From JALZEG01 sp035942255 (GTDB taxonomy: Bacteria; Actinomycetota; CADDZG01; WHSQ01), in contig DASZDG010000073.1 in the NCBI GenBank assembly GCA_035942255.1, forward strand, positions 17,427 to 81,426: a stretch of 64,000 nucleotides of DNA, written 5' to 3'. Within the stretch, counting starts at the first letter, position 1. Each line of letters starts with the position of its first letter. A program made the translations under genes and the position numbers. The notes beneath the pieces were generated by a model that saw nothing but the letters and a program-made list of their open reading frames with translations, had not been told where the DNA came from and searched no databases. Below, one piece after another: positions 17,495-25,333 of the stretch.

Positions 17495-18325
17495 GTGGAG
17501 GAAAGCGACGGCTCGGTCGGAGCTTACGGGCTTCGCCTGGGTGGCCTCGAACCGTCGCCTTACGGCACGACTCCTGCTGCGTCCTGGCCTCTCGTAAACA
17601 TCCGACAGCGCACGGACCCGCGGAGGCGCTGGGATCAAGAGGTCCGCGACGCCAAGGTGCGCGTCCCGCTCGTCACGGGCGGGCGCCTGGACCTCGATCG
17701 GGACGACATGTCCGCAACCTTCTCCGTCCCCGAGCCGCTCTCGGACGCCGATCTCCTCCATCCCTACCTGGCACCGGCGGCCGCGTGGTTCTCGCACTGG
17801 CTCGGCCGGCACTCGTTCCACGCGGGGTGCGTCGTCTTCGGGGGCCGCGCCTACGCAGTGGCAGGCGACAAGGAGGCGGGGAAGAGCTCGCTCCTCGCGT
17901 GGTTGAGCATCCACGGCCACACCGTGGTGGCGGACGACCTTGTCGTCCTCGATGGGGAGAGGATCCTTACCGGCCCGAGGGCGATAGATCTCAGGGCCCC
18001 GACGGTCGAGGCGCTGGCGCTCGCATCGGCCGTCGACGTCCGCGGGGGAACGAGGCACAGGATCGCTCTGTCCCAGACGGAAGCCGAGTGGCCGTTCGGT
18101 GGCTGGATCTTCCTGTCGTGGGGGCCGCGGATCGAGATCCGATCGATCCCGCCACGAGATCGTCTCGCCACGCTCCTCGCGAGCCGCGTGGCGCAGGTCG
18201 TCCCGCACAACCCCGCGGATCTCGTCGCGCTCGCGGCACGACCCGCGTGGACGCTCGCGCGCCCGCGCGGGTGGGACGTCATGGATCGACTCTCCGAGCT
18301 GGTATCAAGCACCGTCGCCGGCTAG
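17495..18325 (+). CDS. HPr kinase-like P-loop protein of a lasso peptide locus
   Basis: 276 residues from the GTG at 17495; a GTG at 17408 in the same frame would add 29. The N-terminal VGAYGLRLGG matches the (Y)RAYGL opening of lasso-associated HPrK-like proteins. FHAGCVVFGGRAYAVAGDKEAGKSSLLAWL gives a conserved His and the Walker A GDKEAGKS, followed by VVADDLVVLD (the Asp pair of the HPrK fold). Relatives in lasso clusters phosphorylate the precursor's C-terminal Ser, but this precursor ends in Ile, so the target is unclear. The gene is transcribed opposite to the rest of the cluster, and its 3' end overlaps the cyclase by 21 bases. Confidence 0.8.
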   Translation: MEESDGSVGAYGLRLGGLEPSPYGTTPAASWPLVNIRQRTDPRRRWDQEVRDAKVRVPLVTGGRLDLDRDDMSATFSVPEPLSDADLLHPYLAPAAAWFSHWLGRHSFHAGCVVFGGRAYAVAGDKEAGKSSLLAWLSIHGHTVVADDLVVLDGERILTGPRAIDLRAPTVEALALASAVDVRGGTRHRIALSQTEAEWPFGGWIFLSWGPRIEIRSIPPRDRLATLLASRVAQVVPHNPADLVALAARPAWTLARPRGWDVMDRLSELVSSTVAG

Positions 18326-19468
18326 GCGAAGAAGCATGCTCTGGAACAGGATCCCCGTCTGCCACTTGGGGTCTTCGCCGTGCCGCCACATGCGTTCGAC
18401 GACGTCGAGCCGCACGACGTCCGTGTCGACGCCGCGCCCGTCCCATCGACTCAGCAGCTCTTCCGTGTGCCGCCCCCGGAACGCGCGCCCGAATCGGGCT
18501 TTCGTGGCGCGCGCGAGGACGTCCGCGGGGAGCAGGTCGCCGAAGATCCGGGTCATCGCGGTGGTCCGATCGCCGGGACCGAAGGCTCCGTCGCGCGCAA
18601 GCTGAGCCAGGAACTGCGGGTCGAGGAACAAGTGGGAGACCCGCGTCCGATGGGCGTCCGCCATCAGCTCGAAGCTGCGACGGGTGAGGTGGAGATACCG
18701 CCGGCGGGCATACCACCGGACGCGCTTCGACCATCTGAACGGCTCCTCGGCAAGGTCCTGCAGCTCCGCCTCGGCGACCGCGCGAGCCGCGTCCGGTTGC
18801 AGCCACTGCGGCGGATCGAGGTCGCGCCGGCGTGCGACGATCCGCCTGATGCTTCGAGGGCTGGCGGCATGTGCGATCCGTAACGCCTCGAACGAGCGCC
18901 GCGGCTTCCTGCGCGCGAGGACGTCCGCCTGGTGCTGCCATCGCCAGCCGGCCAAGAGGCCGTCGCCGTCGACGCCGGTCAGGAGGGACCCGCCGGCGAC
19001 TCGCTCCAAGAGTGGCTCGTGGACGTACGTGTTCGCCGGCCACAGCAGCCCGCAGCGGGCCAGGACGCGGCGAGCCACGGGCCCGACGATGTCGAGCTCG
19101 TCGCCGATCTCGATCCGTTCCCAATGCGTCAGGCCGAGATGCCGGATCACCTTCTCCTGCCAGGCCGTCTCGTCCGTTTCGGGCACGTCCGGGAACCGAA
19201 GCGTCAGCGGGATCGGAAGAGGCAGGCCCTCGCGGCGCGCTACGTGCGCGGCGGTCGCGAGGACGGCCGAGGAATCCCGTCCGCCCGAGAAGCTGACGCC
19301 GCACGGGGGCCGGGCGAGCGCGCCGGCCACGGCATCCTCGAGCGCGGCGCGGGGCGTTCGTCCCGTAATCCCGCGCGCGGGGTTCGGTGCCGACGCGTCC
19401 GCGCCGTGAATGCGGTTCGACCCGATCTCCAGAGGTGTCAGGCCAAGCGGATTCAGGTTCCGGGACAT
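18305..19468 (-). CDS. Lasso cyclase, asparagine synthetase B-like, lacking the glutaminase domain
   Basis: 387 residues. The PP-loop SFSGGRDSSAVLA lies at about residues 59-71, followed by GSLLTGVDGDGLLAGW, the second synthetase motif. These enzymes adenylate the ring Asp/Glu side chain so that the Gly1 amine can close the isopeptide bond. Typical lasso cyclases have about 500-600 residues with an N-terminal class-II glutaminase-like domain; here only about 55 residues precede the PP-loop, starting NPLGLTPLEIGSNRIHG. No frameshift is evident upstream, where the B2 gene begins, so the short form is probably genuine. It overlaps the B2 gene by 16 bases. Confidence 0.82.
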   Translation of the reverse strand: MSRNLNPLGLTPLEIGSNRIHGADASAPNPARGITGRTPRAALEDAVAGALARPPCGVSFSGGRDSSAVLATAAHVARREGLPLPIPLTLRFPDVPETDETAWQEKVIRHLGLTHWERIEIGDELDIVGPVARRVLARCGLLWPANTYVHEPLLERVAGGSLLTGVDGDGLLAGWRWQHQADVLARRKPRRSFEALRIAHAASPRSIRRIVARRRDLDPPQWLQPDAARAVAEAELQDLAEEPFRWSKRVRWYARRRYLHLTRRSFELMADAHRTRVSHLFLDPQFLAQLARDGAFGPGDRTTAMTRIFGDLLPADVLARATKARFGRAFRGRHTEELLSRWDGRGVDTDVVRLDVVERMWRHGEDPKWQTGILFQSMLLRLAGDGA

Positions 19469-19830
19469 GGCGGGGGGCGCCGCAACAGCTCCGTGAAGCC
19501 CTCGTCGTGACAGGGAGGGTCACCGTCCAGCCAGGCATGAGCACGAAACCCCTTGCGTGGAGCCGTCACGCCGACGATCAAGTCGCGCGGACGGTCGTGG
19601 GCCGCCTCCCAGGCCTGAAGGACCGTAGCGCGCTCGAGGCACGTGGCACCCATGCGTCGCAAGACCCCGAGGGCCCCTCGCTCGGCGGCAGCCGGAACTC
19701 GCGGAACTCTCGGCAGTGAGACGTCCTCGAACCCCCGCCGTTTCAGCACGCGCCGGGTACGCGCCGTTGCCCGAGCCGCCCACAAGGCGGCCCGCAGGCT
19801 CGCCGGGCCGAACCGATGGGCGGTCGTCAC
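19453..19830 (-). CDS. Lasso peptide leader protease (B2, transglutaminase-like)
   Basis: 125 residues. The GTG at 19828-19830 overlaps the PqqD-like stop as GTGA. Catalytic Cys in GATCLERATVLQAWEAAHDR, then DLIVGVTAPRKGFRAHAWLD with the catalytic His and Asp: the C-H-D arrangement of lasso B2 proteins. It cuts the leader after the conserved Thr-x before cyclisation, in complex with the PqqD-like protein and the cyclase. Length is usual for a free-standing B2 (about 120-150). The N-terminal half is basic and helical. Gene order PqqD-like, B2, cyclase with overlaps suggests one complex. Confidence 0.88.
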   Translation of the reverse strand: MTTAHRFGPASLRAALWAARATARTRRVLKRRGFEDVSLPRVPRVPAAAERGALGVLRRMGATCLERATVLQAWEAAHDRPRDLIVGVTAPRKGFRAHAWLDGDPPCHDEGFTELLRRPPPCPGT

Positions 19831-20114
19831 ACCAACAGCTTCCTCTCGGACAACGACGCAAGGAAGCCGTCCACGTCGCGCTCGGCCGCCTCGTCTTCCA
19901 ACCCGAACTCCCGCCGCAATCGCTCCACGAGGTCGGCGCGGGTCGTGCCCTCCACCAGCATCAGCCACAGCGTCGCCCCGGTGGGATTCACCGAGATGTA
20001 CTCCGACCGCGCGACGTCCAGCGCCACGATCTCACCTTCGACCTCGCGCCATTCCACTGCGTCGGCGTCGATCCGGACGCGCTCTTCCACCGCTATCGCC
20101 TCGCCTTCAACCAC
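19827..20114 (-). CDS. PqqD-like leader-binding protein (lasso B1, RiPP recognition element)
   Basis: 95 residues from the GTG at 20112-20114. EGEIVALDVARSEYISVNPTGATLWLML is the beta-hairpin plus helix pattern of PqqD-type recognition elements (D-x-x-S/T-x-x-Y-x-x-N-x-x-G/A), followed by a helical C-terminal part (DLVERLRREFGLEDEAAERDV). It binds the leader's YxxP motif and presents the precursor to the protease. It overlaps the nucleotidyltransferase stop by 22 bases and the B2 start by four. Confidence 0.87.
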   Translation of the reverse strand: MVEGEAIAVEERVRIDADAVEWREVEGEIVALDVARSEYISVNPTGATLWLMLVEGTTRADLVERLRREFGLEDEAAERDVDGFLASLSERKLLV

Positions 20115-21043
20115 GCGCGCAGACCGGCCGGCGCGTGCAGCGCCAACCACAGTGGCCGCCAAGCGTACGCCGCCAGGAGGCCCAGCCGCCCGCGTCGCGC
20201 GAGGGGACTCCACCGCCGCATGAACGCCGGTGGAGGAAATGCCCGGGAGCACACGAACAGCAGCTTCCGCTTCAAGCCACGTTGCGCCGCGAGCCACGCG
20301 AACCCCTCGGCGAGGTCGGGCGCGGAAGCCGCCCTGAGCCGAACCAGCGCGCCGGGACGAGCCGAGGTCAGCCGCAGCCGAGCCCACAGGTCCGCACCTT
20401 CCGGAACGAGCGCGAGGCCCACGCCGAAGGCCTCGAGAGCCCCGACCGCGGCTGCGGCCGACGCCGCGACCCGCCACGTCTCCACATCCGCCTGCGCCAC
20501 TGCGCGTCGAAGGTCCTCGAGTGGGCGTTTCTCGTCGATGCCGTGGTGCGCCGCGTGCAAGGTGACGATCAACGCGAGGACTCCGCGAGACGGAACGCGG
20601 ACGGACCTTCCGCCGACCCGAAGGAGCTCGGCGCCGGTGGACACCGCGCTCCAGACGTCTTCGGGCGGCGCGGCCGCGCCCGACAGCGTGGTGTGCAGGT
20701 CTACGTTCGAGCGGTCACTCGGCCGGGTGAGCTCGCGCGCGTGGACCGGTCGCAACAACGGCATCCCGGAGACCGTCGTCTCCACGAACCCGATCCGCTC
20801 GAGGACCGCGACCGCTTCGTCCGCCCGGGGAGCAGGCACGAGCACGTCCGAGTCCGAGTACGGACGTGGAGCCGCGTCGTCGTACAGCCACGAATGGATC
20901 GCCGGTCCTTTGAGCAACACGCAGGGGATGTCGTGGTCCTCCAAGGCGCCGACGATCTCCGCCGTCGTACGGTCCACCATCAGGGCGCGGGCGGTGGCGT
21001 GGATGGGCGAGCCTGCGCGGTCCACGGCGCGAGCATATTTCAC
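20093..21043 (-). CDS. NTP_transf_5 family nucleotidyltransferase
   Basis: 316 residues from a GTG. IPCVLLKGPAIHSWLYDDAAPRPYSDSDVLVP has the LLKG and the (R)xxxDxD active-site pattern of the uncharacterised NTP_transf_5 family. NVDLHTTLSG and ALIVTLHAAHHGI are further family blocks; the C-terminus is helical and basic. Members are frequent in actinobacterial lasso clusters beside an HPrK-like kinase, suggesting that the peptide or its phosphate is nucleotidylated; the reaction has not been settled here. It starts 14 bases after the ABC permease stop and probably belongs to the same transcript. Confidence 0.8.
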   Translation of the reverse strand: MKYARAVDRAGSPIHATARALMVDRTTAEIVGALEDHDIPCVLLKGPAIHSWLYDDAAPRPYSDSDVLVPAPRADEAVAVLERIGFVETTVSGMPLLRPVHARELTRPSDRSNVDLHTTLSGAAAPPEDVWSAVSTGAELLRVGGRSVRVPSRGVLALIVTLHAAHHGIDEKRPLEDLRRAVAQADVETWRVAASAAAAVGALEAFGVGLALVPEGADLWARLRLTSARPGALVRLRAASAPDLAEGFAWLAAQRGLKRKLLFVCSRAFPPPAFMRRWSPLARRGRLGLLAAYAWRPLWLALHAPAGLRAWLKARR

Positions 21044-21057
21044 AGTGCTCGACGAGC

Positions 21058-21867
21058 TCAGTACTCACCGAGCGACCCGGTCTTCAAGGAGTGCCGCAGC
21101 GCCACGCGGAAGACCCACAACGACAACGGGATCGCACATGCCGCGAAGATCAGGAGCGAGAGGAAGTCGCCGGACCACCCGGACCCCTCGAAGACCGCGG
21201 TGCGGATCCCGTCGAAAGCGAAGCGGGTCGGAACGATCGCGGCCAGCGGCTTCAACCACGACGGGAACACCTCGACCGGGAAGAGCGCGCCGCCGAGGAG
21301 ACCGAGCGAGAACGTGAAGAGGGCGGCCAGCCCTTCACCTCGTTTGAACGCGAACACCGCGGCGGCCACGACGATGCCGATCGCACCGACGGCGACGCCC
21401 GAGACGATCAGCATGAGGAGGAGGCCGGGCCAGTTGGCGTTCCCGACCTCCAGCCCCAGAAGCATTGCCGCGAGCATGAGGTAGACGGCGGCCCGTAGCG
21501 TGGCGAACAGGAACGGGAAGCCGGCGAGGCCCAGCGAGAGCTCGAATGCCGAGACCGGTTGCGTCCACAGCGCCTCCAGGGTTCCCGTCATCTGCTCCTG
21601 ATGGATCCGCGCCCCCAGCTGTGTCGTCGTCGCCTGCAGCACGAGCGTCATGGCAAGGCCGATCGCGGCGAAGTCGAAGTACGTCGAGGCGCCGCTGAGG
21701 TCGGTGCCACGCGGCGTCACCGCGCGGGAGATGTAATAGAAGACGACGAGGTTGAGGACGCCGAAGACCGAGTCGAGCACGAACGCCATCCTGTACGAAC
21801 GCGCTATCGAGAAGTCCCGCCGGACCATCGCGGCGACGACGCGCGCCCTGACCGGCTCAAGAGCCAA
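21058..21867 (-). CDS. ABC-2 type transporter permease
   Basis: 269 residues with six predicted membrane helices in the ABC-2 arrangement, and an amphipathic start (MVRRDFSIARSYRMAF) leading into the first helix. The TTG start at 21865-21867 overlaps the ATPase gene by 11 bases; an ATG 13 codons later is an alternative. With the ATPase it would form a half-size-subunit exporter, most likely for the mature lasso peptide; similar pairs give self-immunity. It could instead serve the polysaccharide locus, but its place between lasso genes argues against that. Confidence 0.82.
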   Translation of the reverse strand: MALEPVRARVVAAMVRRDFSIARSYRMAFVLDSVFGVLNLVVFYYISRAVTPRGTDLSGASTYFDFAAIGLAMTLVLQATTTQLGARIHQEQMTGTLEALWTQPVSAFELSLGLAGFPFLFATLRAAVYLMLAAMLLGLEVGNANWPGLLLMLIVSGVAVGAIGIVVAAAVFAFKRGEGLAALFTFSLGLLGGALFPVEVFPSWLKPLAAIVPTRFAFDGIRTAVFEGSGWSGDFLSLLIFAACAIPLSLWVFRVALRHSLKTGSLGEY

Positions 21868-22495
21868 GGTCGAGCGTCCTCCCGCCGTGGGCGAAGTCCT
21901 CGTGACGATGTGTCGCCACGATCGCGGCGCAGTGCGGCCGCCGGTCGAGCGCCCCCCAGAACCGCTCGACCGCCGCGTCGTCGAGCGAGCGCGTGGGCTC
22001 GTCGAGGAGCAACAGGGAAGGGTCGCCGAGCAGGGCGCGGGCGAACGCCACCTGCTGGAGCATCCCGGTCGAGCAGGACGCCATCCGCTGATCGAGTATC
22101 GGCGCGAGCTCGAGCTCCTCCTCCAGCTCCCGGACCGCCGTAACCGCGGCTGTCTTCGACGGCAGCCGCAGTCGCGCGAAGAACGACAGGTTCGCGCGGC
22201 CCGACAGGCGAAGGTAGAACGAACGGTCCTGTGCCAGCGCGGCCCCCACGCGCTCGCGCGCCGCGACGGTCCCCGCGCGGAGCCCCGCGATCGTCACGCT
22301 GCCCCGCGTTGGCTCGAGCACGCCCGCGATGCACCGCAACATCGACGACTTCCCCGACCCGTTCGGGCCGCGGAGGATGAGGCGGTCGCCCTCTTGCAGC
22401 GAGAACTCCACGTCCCGGAAGACGACACGGGTCCCGAAGCGGCGTTCGAGCCCGGAGACGCGCAACAGGTCGGCCGGATGAGAGGCGGTATCCAC
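21857..22495 (-). CDS. ABC transporter ATP-binding protein
   Basis: 212 residues from a GTG, short for an ABC ATPase. Walker A GPNGSGKSS, Q-loop near VGAALAQDRSFYLRLSG, signature SCSTGMLQQVAFARALL (S-T-G-M in place of LSGGQ), Walker B LLLLDEPTRSLD and switch His in VATHRHEDF. It powers the neighbouring ABC-2 permease. The STGM signature is common in ATPases of heme-exporter and ABC-2 types. Stop and start overlap with the permease gene shows translational coupling. Confidence 0.87.
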   Translation of the reverse strand: MDTASHPADLLRVSGLERRFGTRVVFRDVEFSLQEGDRLILRGPNGSGKSSMLRCIAGVLEPTRGSVTIAGLRAGTVAARERVGAALAQDRSFYLRLSGRANLSFFARLRLPSKTAAVTAVRELEEELELAPILDQRMASCSTGMLQQVAFARALLGDPSLLLLDEPTRSLDDAAVERFWGALDRRPHCAAIVATHRHEDFAHGGRTLDLGS

Positions 22496-22523
22496 CGGGC
22501 AAACATAGCGACGATCGCCGTCG

Positions 22524-23054
22524 CTACGTCGTCAGCTCCGTCACGAGGTCTTCCGGTCTCGCCGCACTGAGCGCGTCCAGACGTCCCGCGACCGCGGCCA
22601 GCCGCGCCAGCTCCTCGTCTGCGATGTCCGCGATCCGGTAGAACACGAGCTGGTAGAGCAACAGCGCGCCGGTCACCCTCTGGATAGGCGGGCCGTCCTC
22701 CGGAGGGGTTCCCAACGTCAGGAACGTCGCGTCGAAGCGTCCGAACCCGTCGGCCTCGAAGCGGCCATCGTCGCAGAACGTGACGAACGCGGTGTCGGAG
22801 AAGCGCATCCCCAGACGCTGGAGCTTGCGCCGGTACGACGAGCGGTTGAAGAAGTCCGTGCCGTAGAGGCCCACACGGCCGCCGATCTCGCAGGCAGTCA
22901 GCATGTACGTCGGTCTCTGCGCCGAAGCGACGAACGCGTCGACGGCGCGGCGCATCGTCGCGACGACCCGGCCCACGTCACGATCGGCGAAGACCTGGAC
23001 GTCGTTGACGTACAGCGACGGGAGCCTTCGCATGCGTCCCTCCCGAGAGTCCAC
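22524..23054 (-). CDS. Unrecognised protein in the lasso locus, start uncertain
   Basis: 176 residues from the GTG at 23052-23054. No P-loop, signal peptide or membrane helix is visible. Conserved-looking blocks include MRRLPSLYVNDVQVFADRDV and GRVGLYGTDFFNRSSY. The same frame stays open upstream to the TGA at 23220 and reads like protein there too (FAGLVWAESVWIPTREVW, then AEPEPPGGALTKSGAFSVVV), yet has no ATG, GTG or TTG. Either a rare start such as CTG at 23199-23201 is used, or an error hides the start. It lies between a PqqD-like gene and the ABC exporter. Confidence 0.55.
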   Translation of the reverse strand: MDSREGRMRRLPSLYVNDVQVFADRDVGRVVATMRRAVDAFVASAQRPTYMLTACEIGGRVGLYGTDFFNRSSYRRKLQRLGMRFSDTAFVTFCDDGRFEADGFGRFDATFLTLGTPPEDGPPIQRVTGALLLYQLVFYRIADIADEELARLAAVAGRLDALSAARPEDLVTELTT

Positions 23055-23219
23055 GACTACGCTGAACGCGCCGCTCTTCGTGAGCGCGCCGCCGGGCGGC
23101 TCGGGCTCCGCCGGCAGGCCCGCCAGGAGCCCCGGAACGGTGGCGCGGGCCTCCCGCCAGACCTCGCGCGTCGGGATCCATACCGATTCGGCCCAGACCA
23201 GGCCGGCGAACGGATCGGG

Positions 23220-23534
23220 TCAGCCCGCCGGCGCCCGCGGCTCACCGGGCGGCGGCGCCTCCGTCGCCGGCCCGGCCGCGCCCGCACGGCGGGGGTCCGT
23301 GACGATCCCGCTCGCGATCAGGTCGTCGAGAAGCGCACGCAGCTCCGGAGCGTCTGGCTCGAGGCCGAAGCGCGCCACCGCCTCCTCGACACCGCGCAGG
23401 TATCCATGCTCCTGAACCAGCGCGAGTACCGCCGCGGCAGGCGCGTTGAGGTAGTGCAGCTCGCCCGAGTCGCGGTCGAGCACGAGCGCCTCTCCTCCGA
23501 CCCACTCGACGTAGACGTTCCCCGAGTCGCGCAC
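23220..23534 (-). CDS. Second PqqD-like protein
   Basis: 104 residues from the GTG at 23532-23534. VYVEWVGGEALVLDRDSGEL followed by HYLNAPAAAVLALV is a PqqD-type beta-hairpin and helix (D-x-x-S-x-x-x-x-x-N-x-x-A), like the chaperones paired with HPrK-related kinases. The C-terminus is Pro/Ala rich. A second recognition element in one cluster is unusual; it may serve the adjacent unrecognised gene or a second peptide. Upstream lies the phosphatase gene, 22 bases away on the same strand. Confidence 0.72.
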   Translation of the reverse strand: MRDSGNVYVEWVGGEALVLDRDSGELHYLNAPAAAVLALVQEHGYLRGVEEAVARFGLEPDAPELRALLDDLIASGIVTDPRRAGAAGPATEAPPPGEPRAPAG

Positions 23535-23556
23535 GAGCGGAGTATAGGAAGCGGCT

Positions 23557-24120
23557 TCAGCGTCCCAGAAGGAGCCGGAACGCCTCGTCACACGCGTCCA
23601 CGACCTCGTTGAGGATCGCGCGGACCTCGGGAAGCCGCCGGCCGGCGGGATCCTTGATCTCCTGACCGGGGACGAAGCCCCCCCGCCCGCGCCGGAGCTC
23701 GCCGGCCCCGCGGATGACCGCGCGTGCGCGGTCGAGCGGATCGGCGGCCGCAACCGGGGCGGCCTCGCGCGCGAGACGGATGATCTCCTTCAACAGGAAC
23801 GTCCTCTCCGCGGGCGCCGCGCCGTCCACGACCGCGGCGGCAACGTGCTGCAGCTCGAACCCGACGACGAGGTCCGCGACCGACAGGTCGTACGCGGAGA
23901 CGTGGCTGCTGGCATGGCCGGACAGGTCGAGGCCCATCTCGGCGGCGACGGCTGCGGCGTCCGCGAGGACGGGGGCCGAACGTCCGGGCATCGTCCCCGC
24001 CGAACCCAACACCACGGGCAACTGCGCCAGGGCCCGCGCGGTCCAGGCCGCGGCGACGGGGCTGCGGGCCTGGTTCCCGGTGCACACGAAGAAGATCCGA
24101 AGAGGCGCGCGGGCGTCCAC
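23557..24120 (-). CDS. Low-molecular-weight protein tyrosine phosphatase family protein
   Basis: 187 residues from a GTG. The P-loop is FFVCTGNQARSPVAAAW (C-x5-R-S), where Ala replaces the second Cys usual in CxGNxCRSP. An AADPLDRA segment near the C-terminal third offers the general-acid Asp (DP motif). The C-terminal extension of about 30 residues is longer than in Wzb (about 150). It probably dephosphorylates the Tyr-rich tail of the BY-kinase encoded at 15053-16708, from which the lasso locus now separates it. Confidence 0.8.
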   Translation of the reverse strand: MDARAPLRIFFVCTGNQARSPVAAAWTARALAQLPVVLGSAGTMPGRSAPVLADAAAVAAEMGLDLSGHASSHVSAYDLSVADLVVGFELQHVAAAVVDGAAPAERTFLLKEIIRLAREAAPVAAADPLDRARAVIRGAGELRRGRGGFVPGQEIKDPAGRRLPEVRAILNEVVDACDEAFRLLLGR

Positions 24121-24177
24121 GGCAGGACCCTACCGGCGCTCGGATTCCCTCATCGCGGCACCGGGGAGAATGGTGGG

Positions 24178-25149
24178 ATGAAAGCGCTCGTCACCGGCGG
24201 CGCCGGGTTCATCGGGTCTCACCTCGTGCACCGCCTCGTCGCGGCCGGCCACGCCGTCACCGTCCTCGACGACCTGTCGACCGGCGAGGCGACTGCGGTG
24301 CACCCCGACGCGGCCCTCGTCACCGGCGACGTCTGCGACCTCGACGCGGTGCGAACCGCGATCGACGGCTGCGACACCGTCTTCCATCTCGCGGCACATC
24401 GGGCGATCGCGCGCTCCATAGACGACCCCGCGGGCACCGACCGTACGAACAGCCAGGGCACGGTCACCGTGCTGCAAGCGGCGGCGGAGGCGGGCGTGGG
24501 CCGCTTCGTCAACGCGTCGTCGAGCAGCGTCTACGGAGAAGCGGCGTCGACCCCCGTCGGGGAGGACGACCCGAAGCTACCGATGTCGCCGTACGCGGTC
24601 TCGAAGCTCGCGGCCGAGCACTACTGCCGCGTGTTCGGCGACCTCTTCGGGCTCCACACGATCTCGCTCCGGTACTTCAACGTGTACGGGCCGGGACAGC
24701 CGAGCGACGGACGCTACGCCACCGTGATCCCGCTGTTCCTCGACGCGCTCCTGTCGGGCCGGCGGCCCGTCGTGTTCGGGGACGGCTCCCGGGCGCGCGA
24801 CTTCACGTACGTGGACGACGTGGTGGGCGCGACGGTGGCGGCGGCAACCGCCCCTCCGGAGACCGCCGGGCGCGCGTACAACGTCGCCGCCGGGAGGCCG
24901 TGGTCGCTCGTCGGCCTTCTGGAGCTCCTCGGGGAGCTCGTCGGTGTCCCCCCGGACCCGGTCCACGAGGACGCGCGGCCCGGAGACGTCCTGCGGACGC
25001 ACGGTGACCCCGCGGCCCTGGAAAGGGAGATCGGCTATCGGTGCGCTGTGCCGCTCGAGGAGGGGCTGGCGCGGACGGTGGAGTGGTTCGAGGGCCGGCG
25101 GCGGGAGACCGATGCGGCCGCGGAGAAGCGGAGGACGCTAGCGGACTAG
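24178..25149 (+). CDS. NAD-dependent sugar epimerase, UDP-glucose 4-epimerase (GalE)-like
   Basis: 323 residues from the ATG at 24178, which puts the Rossmann motif MKALVTGGAGFIGSHLVHRL at the N-terminus. Catalytic residues: Ser in NASSSSVYGEA and YAVSKLAAEHYC (YxxxK). RYFNVYGPGQ and DFTYVDDVV are further extended-SDR blocks. It probably supplies a UDP-hexose for the polysaccharide by 4-epimerisation; related UDP-GlcNAc/GalNAc epimerases cannot be excluded. Its 3' end overlaps the convergent L33 gene by four bases. Confidence 0.85.
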   Translation: MKALVTGGAGFIGSHLVHRLVAAGHAVTVLDDLSTGEATAVHPDAALVTGDVCDLDAVRTAIDGCDTVFHLAAHRAIARSIDDPAGTDRTNSQGTVTVLQAAAEAGVGRFVNASSSSVYGEAASTPVGEDDPKLPMSPYAVSKLAAEHYCRVFGDLFGLHTISLRYFNVYGPGQPSDGRYATVIPLFLDALLSGRRPVVFGDGSRARDFTYVDDVVGATVAAATAPPETAGRAYNVAAGRPWSLVGLLELLGELVGVPPDPVHEDARPGDVLRTHGDPAALEREIGYRCAVPLEEGLARTVEWFEGRRRETDAAAEKRRTLAD

Positions 25150-25307
25150 CGGGTCTCCTTGTGCGCGGTGTGCCCGCTGCACCACCGGCAGTACTTCTTC
25201 AGCTCGACGCGGTCGCGGGTGTTGTGGCGGTTCTTCTCGGTGATGTAGTTCCGCCGCTTGCACTGCGTGCATTCGAGCGTCACGTGGACGCGCTTGTCGC
25301 TTGCCAT
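25146..25307 (-). CDS. rpmG: 50S ribosomal protein L33
   Basis: 53 residues, a full-length L33. It begins MASDKRVHVTLECTQCKRRN, with Cys pairs CTQC and CRWC forming the zinc site, so it is the zinc-binding form. YITEKNRHNTRDRVELKKYC is the typical L33 core. In many actinobacteria this gene follows tRNA-Thr and tRNA-Met and precedes secE-nusG; here the tRNAs are 2.5 kb away and secE-nusG are absent downstream. It converges on the galE-like gene. Confidence 0.95.
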   Translation of the reverse strand: MASDKRVHVTLECTQCKRRNYITEKNRHNTRDRVELKKYCRWCSGHTAHKETR

Positions 25308-25333
25308 GGCCGGGCAGTCTACCAGGGGCAGAT

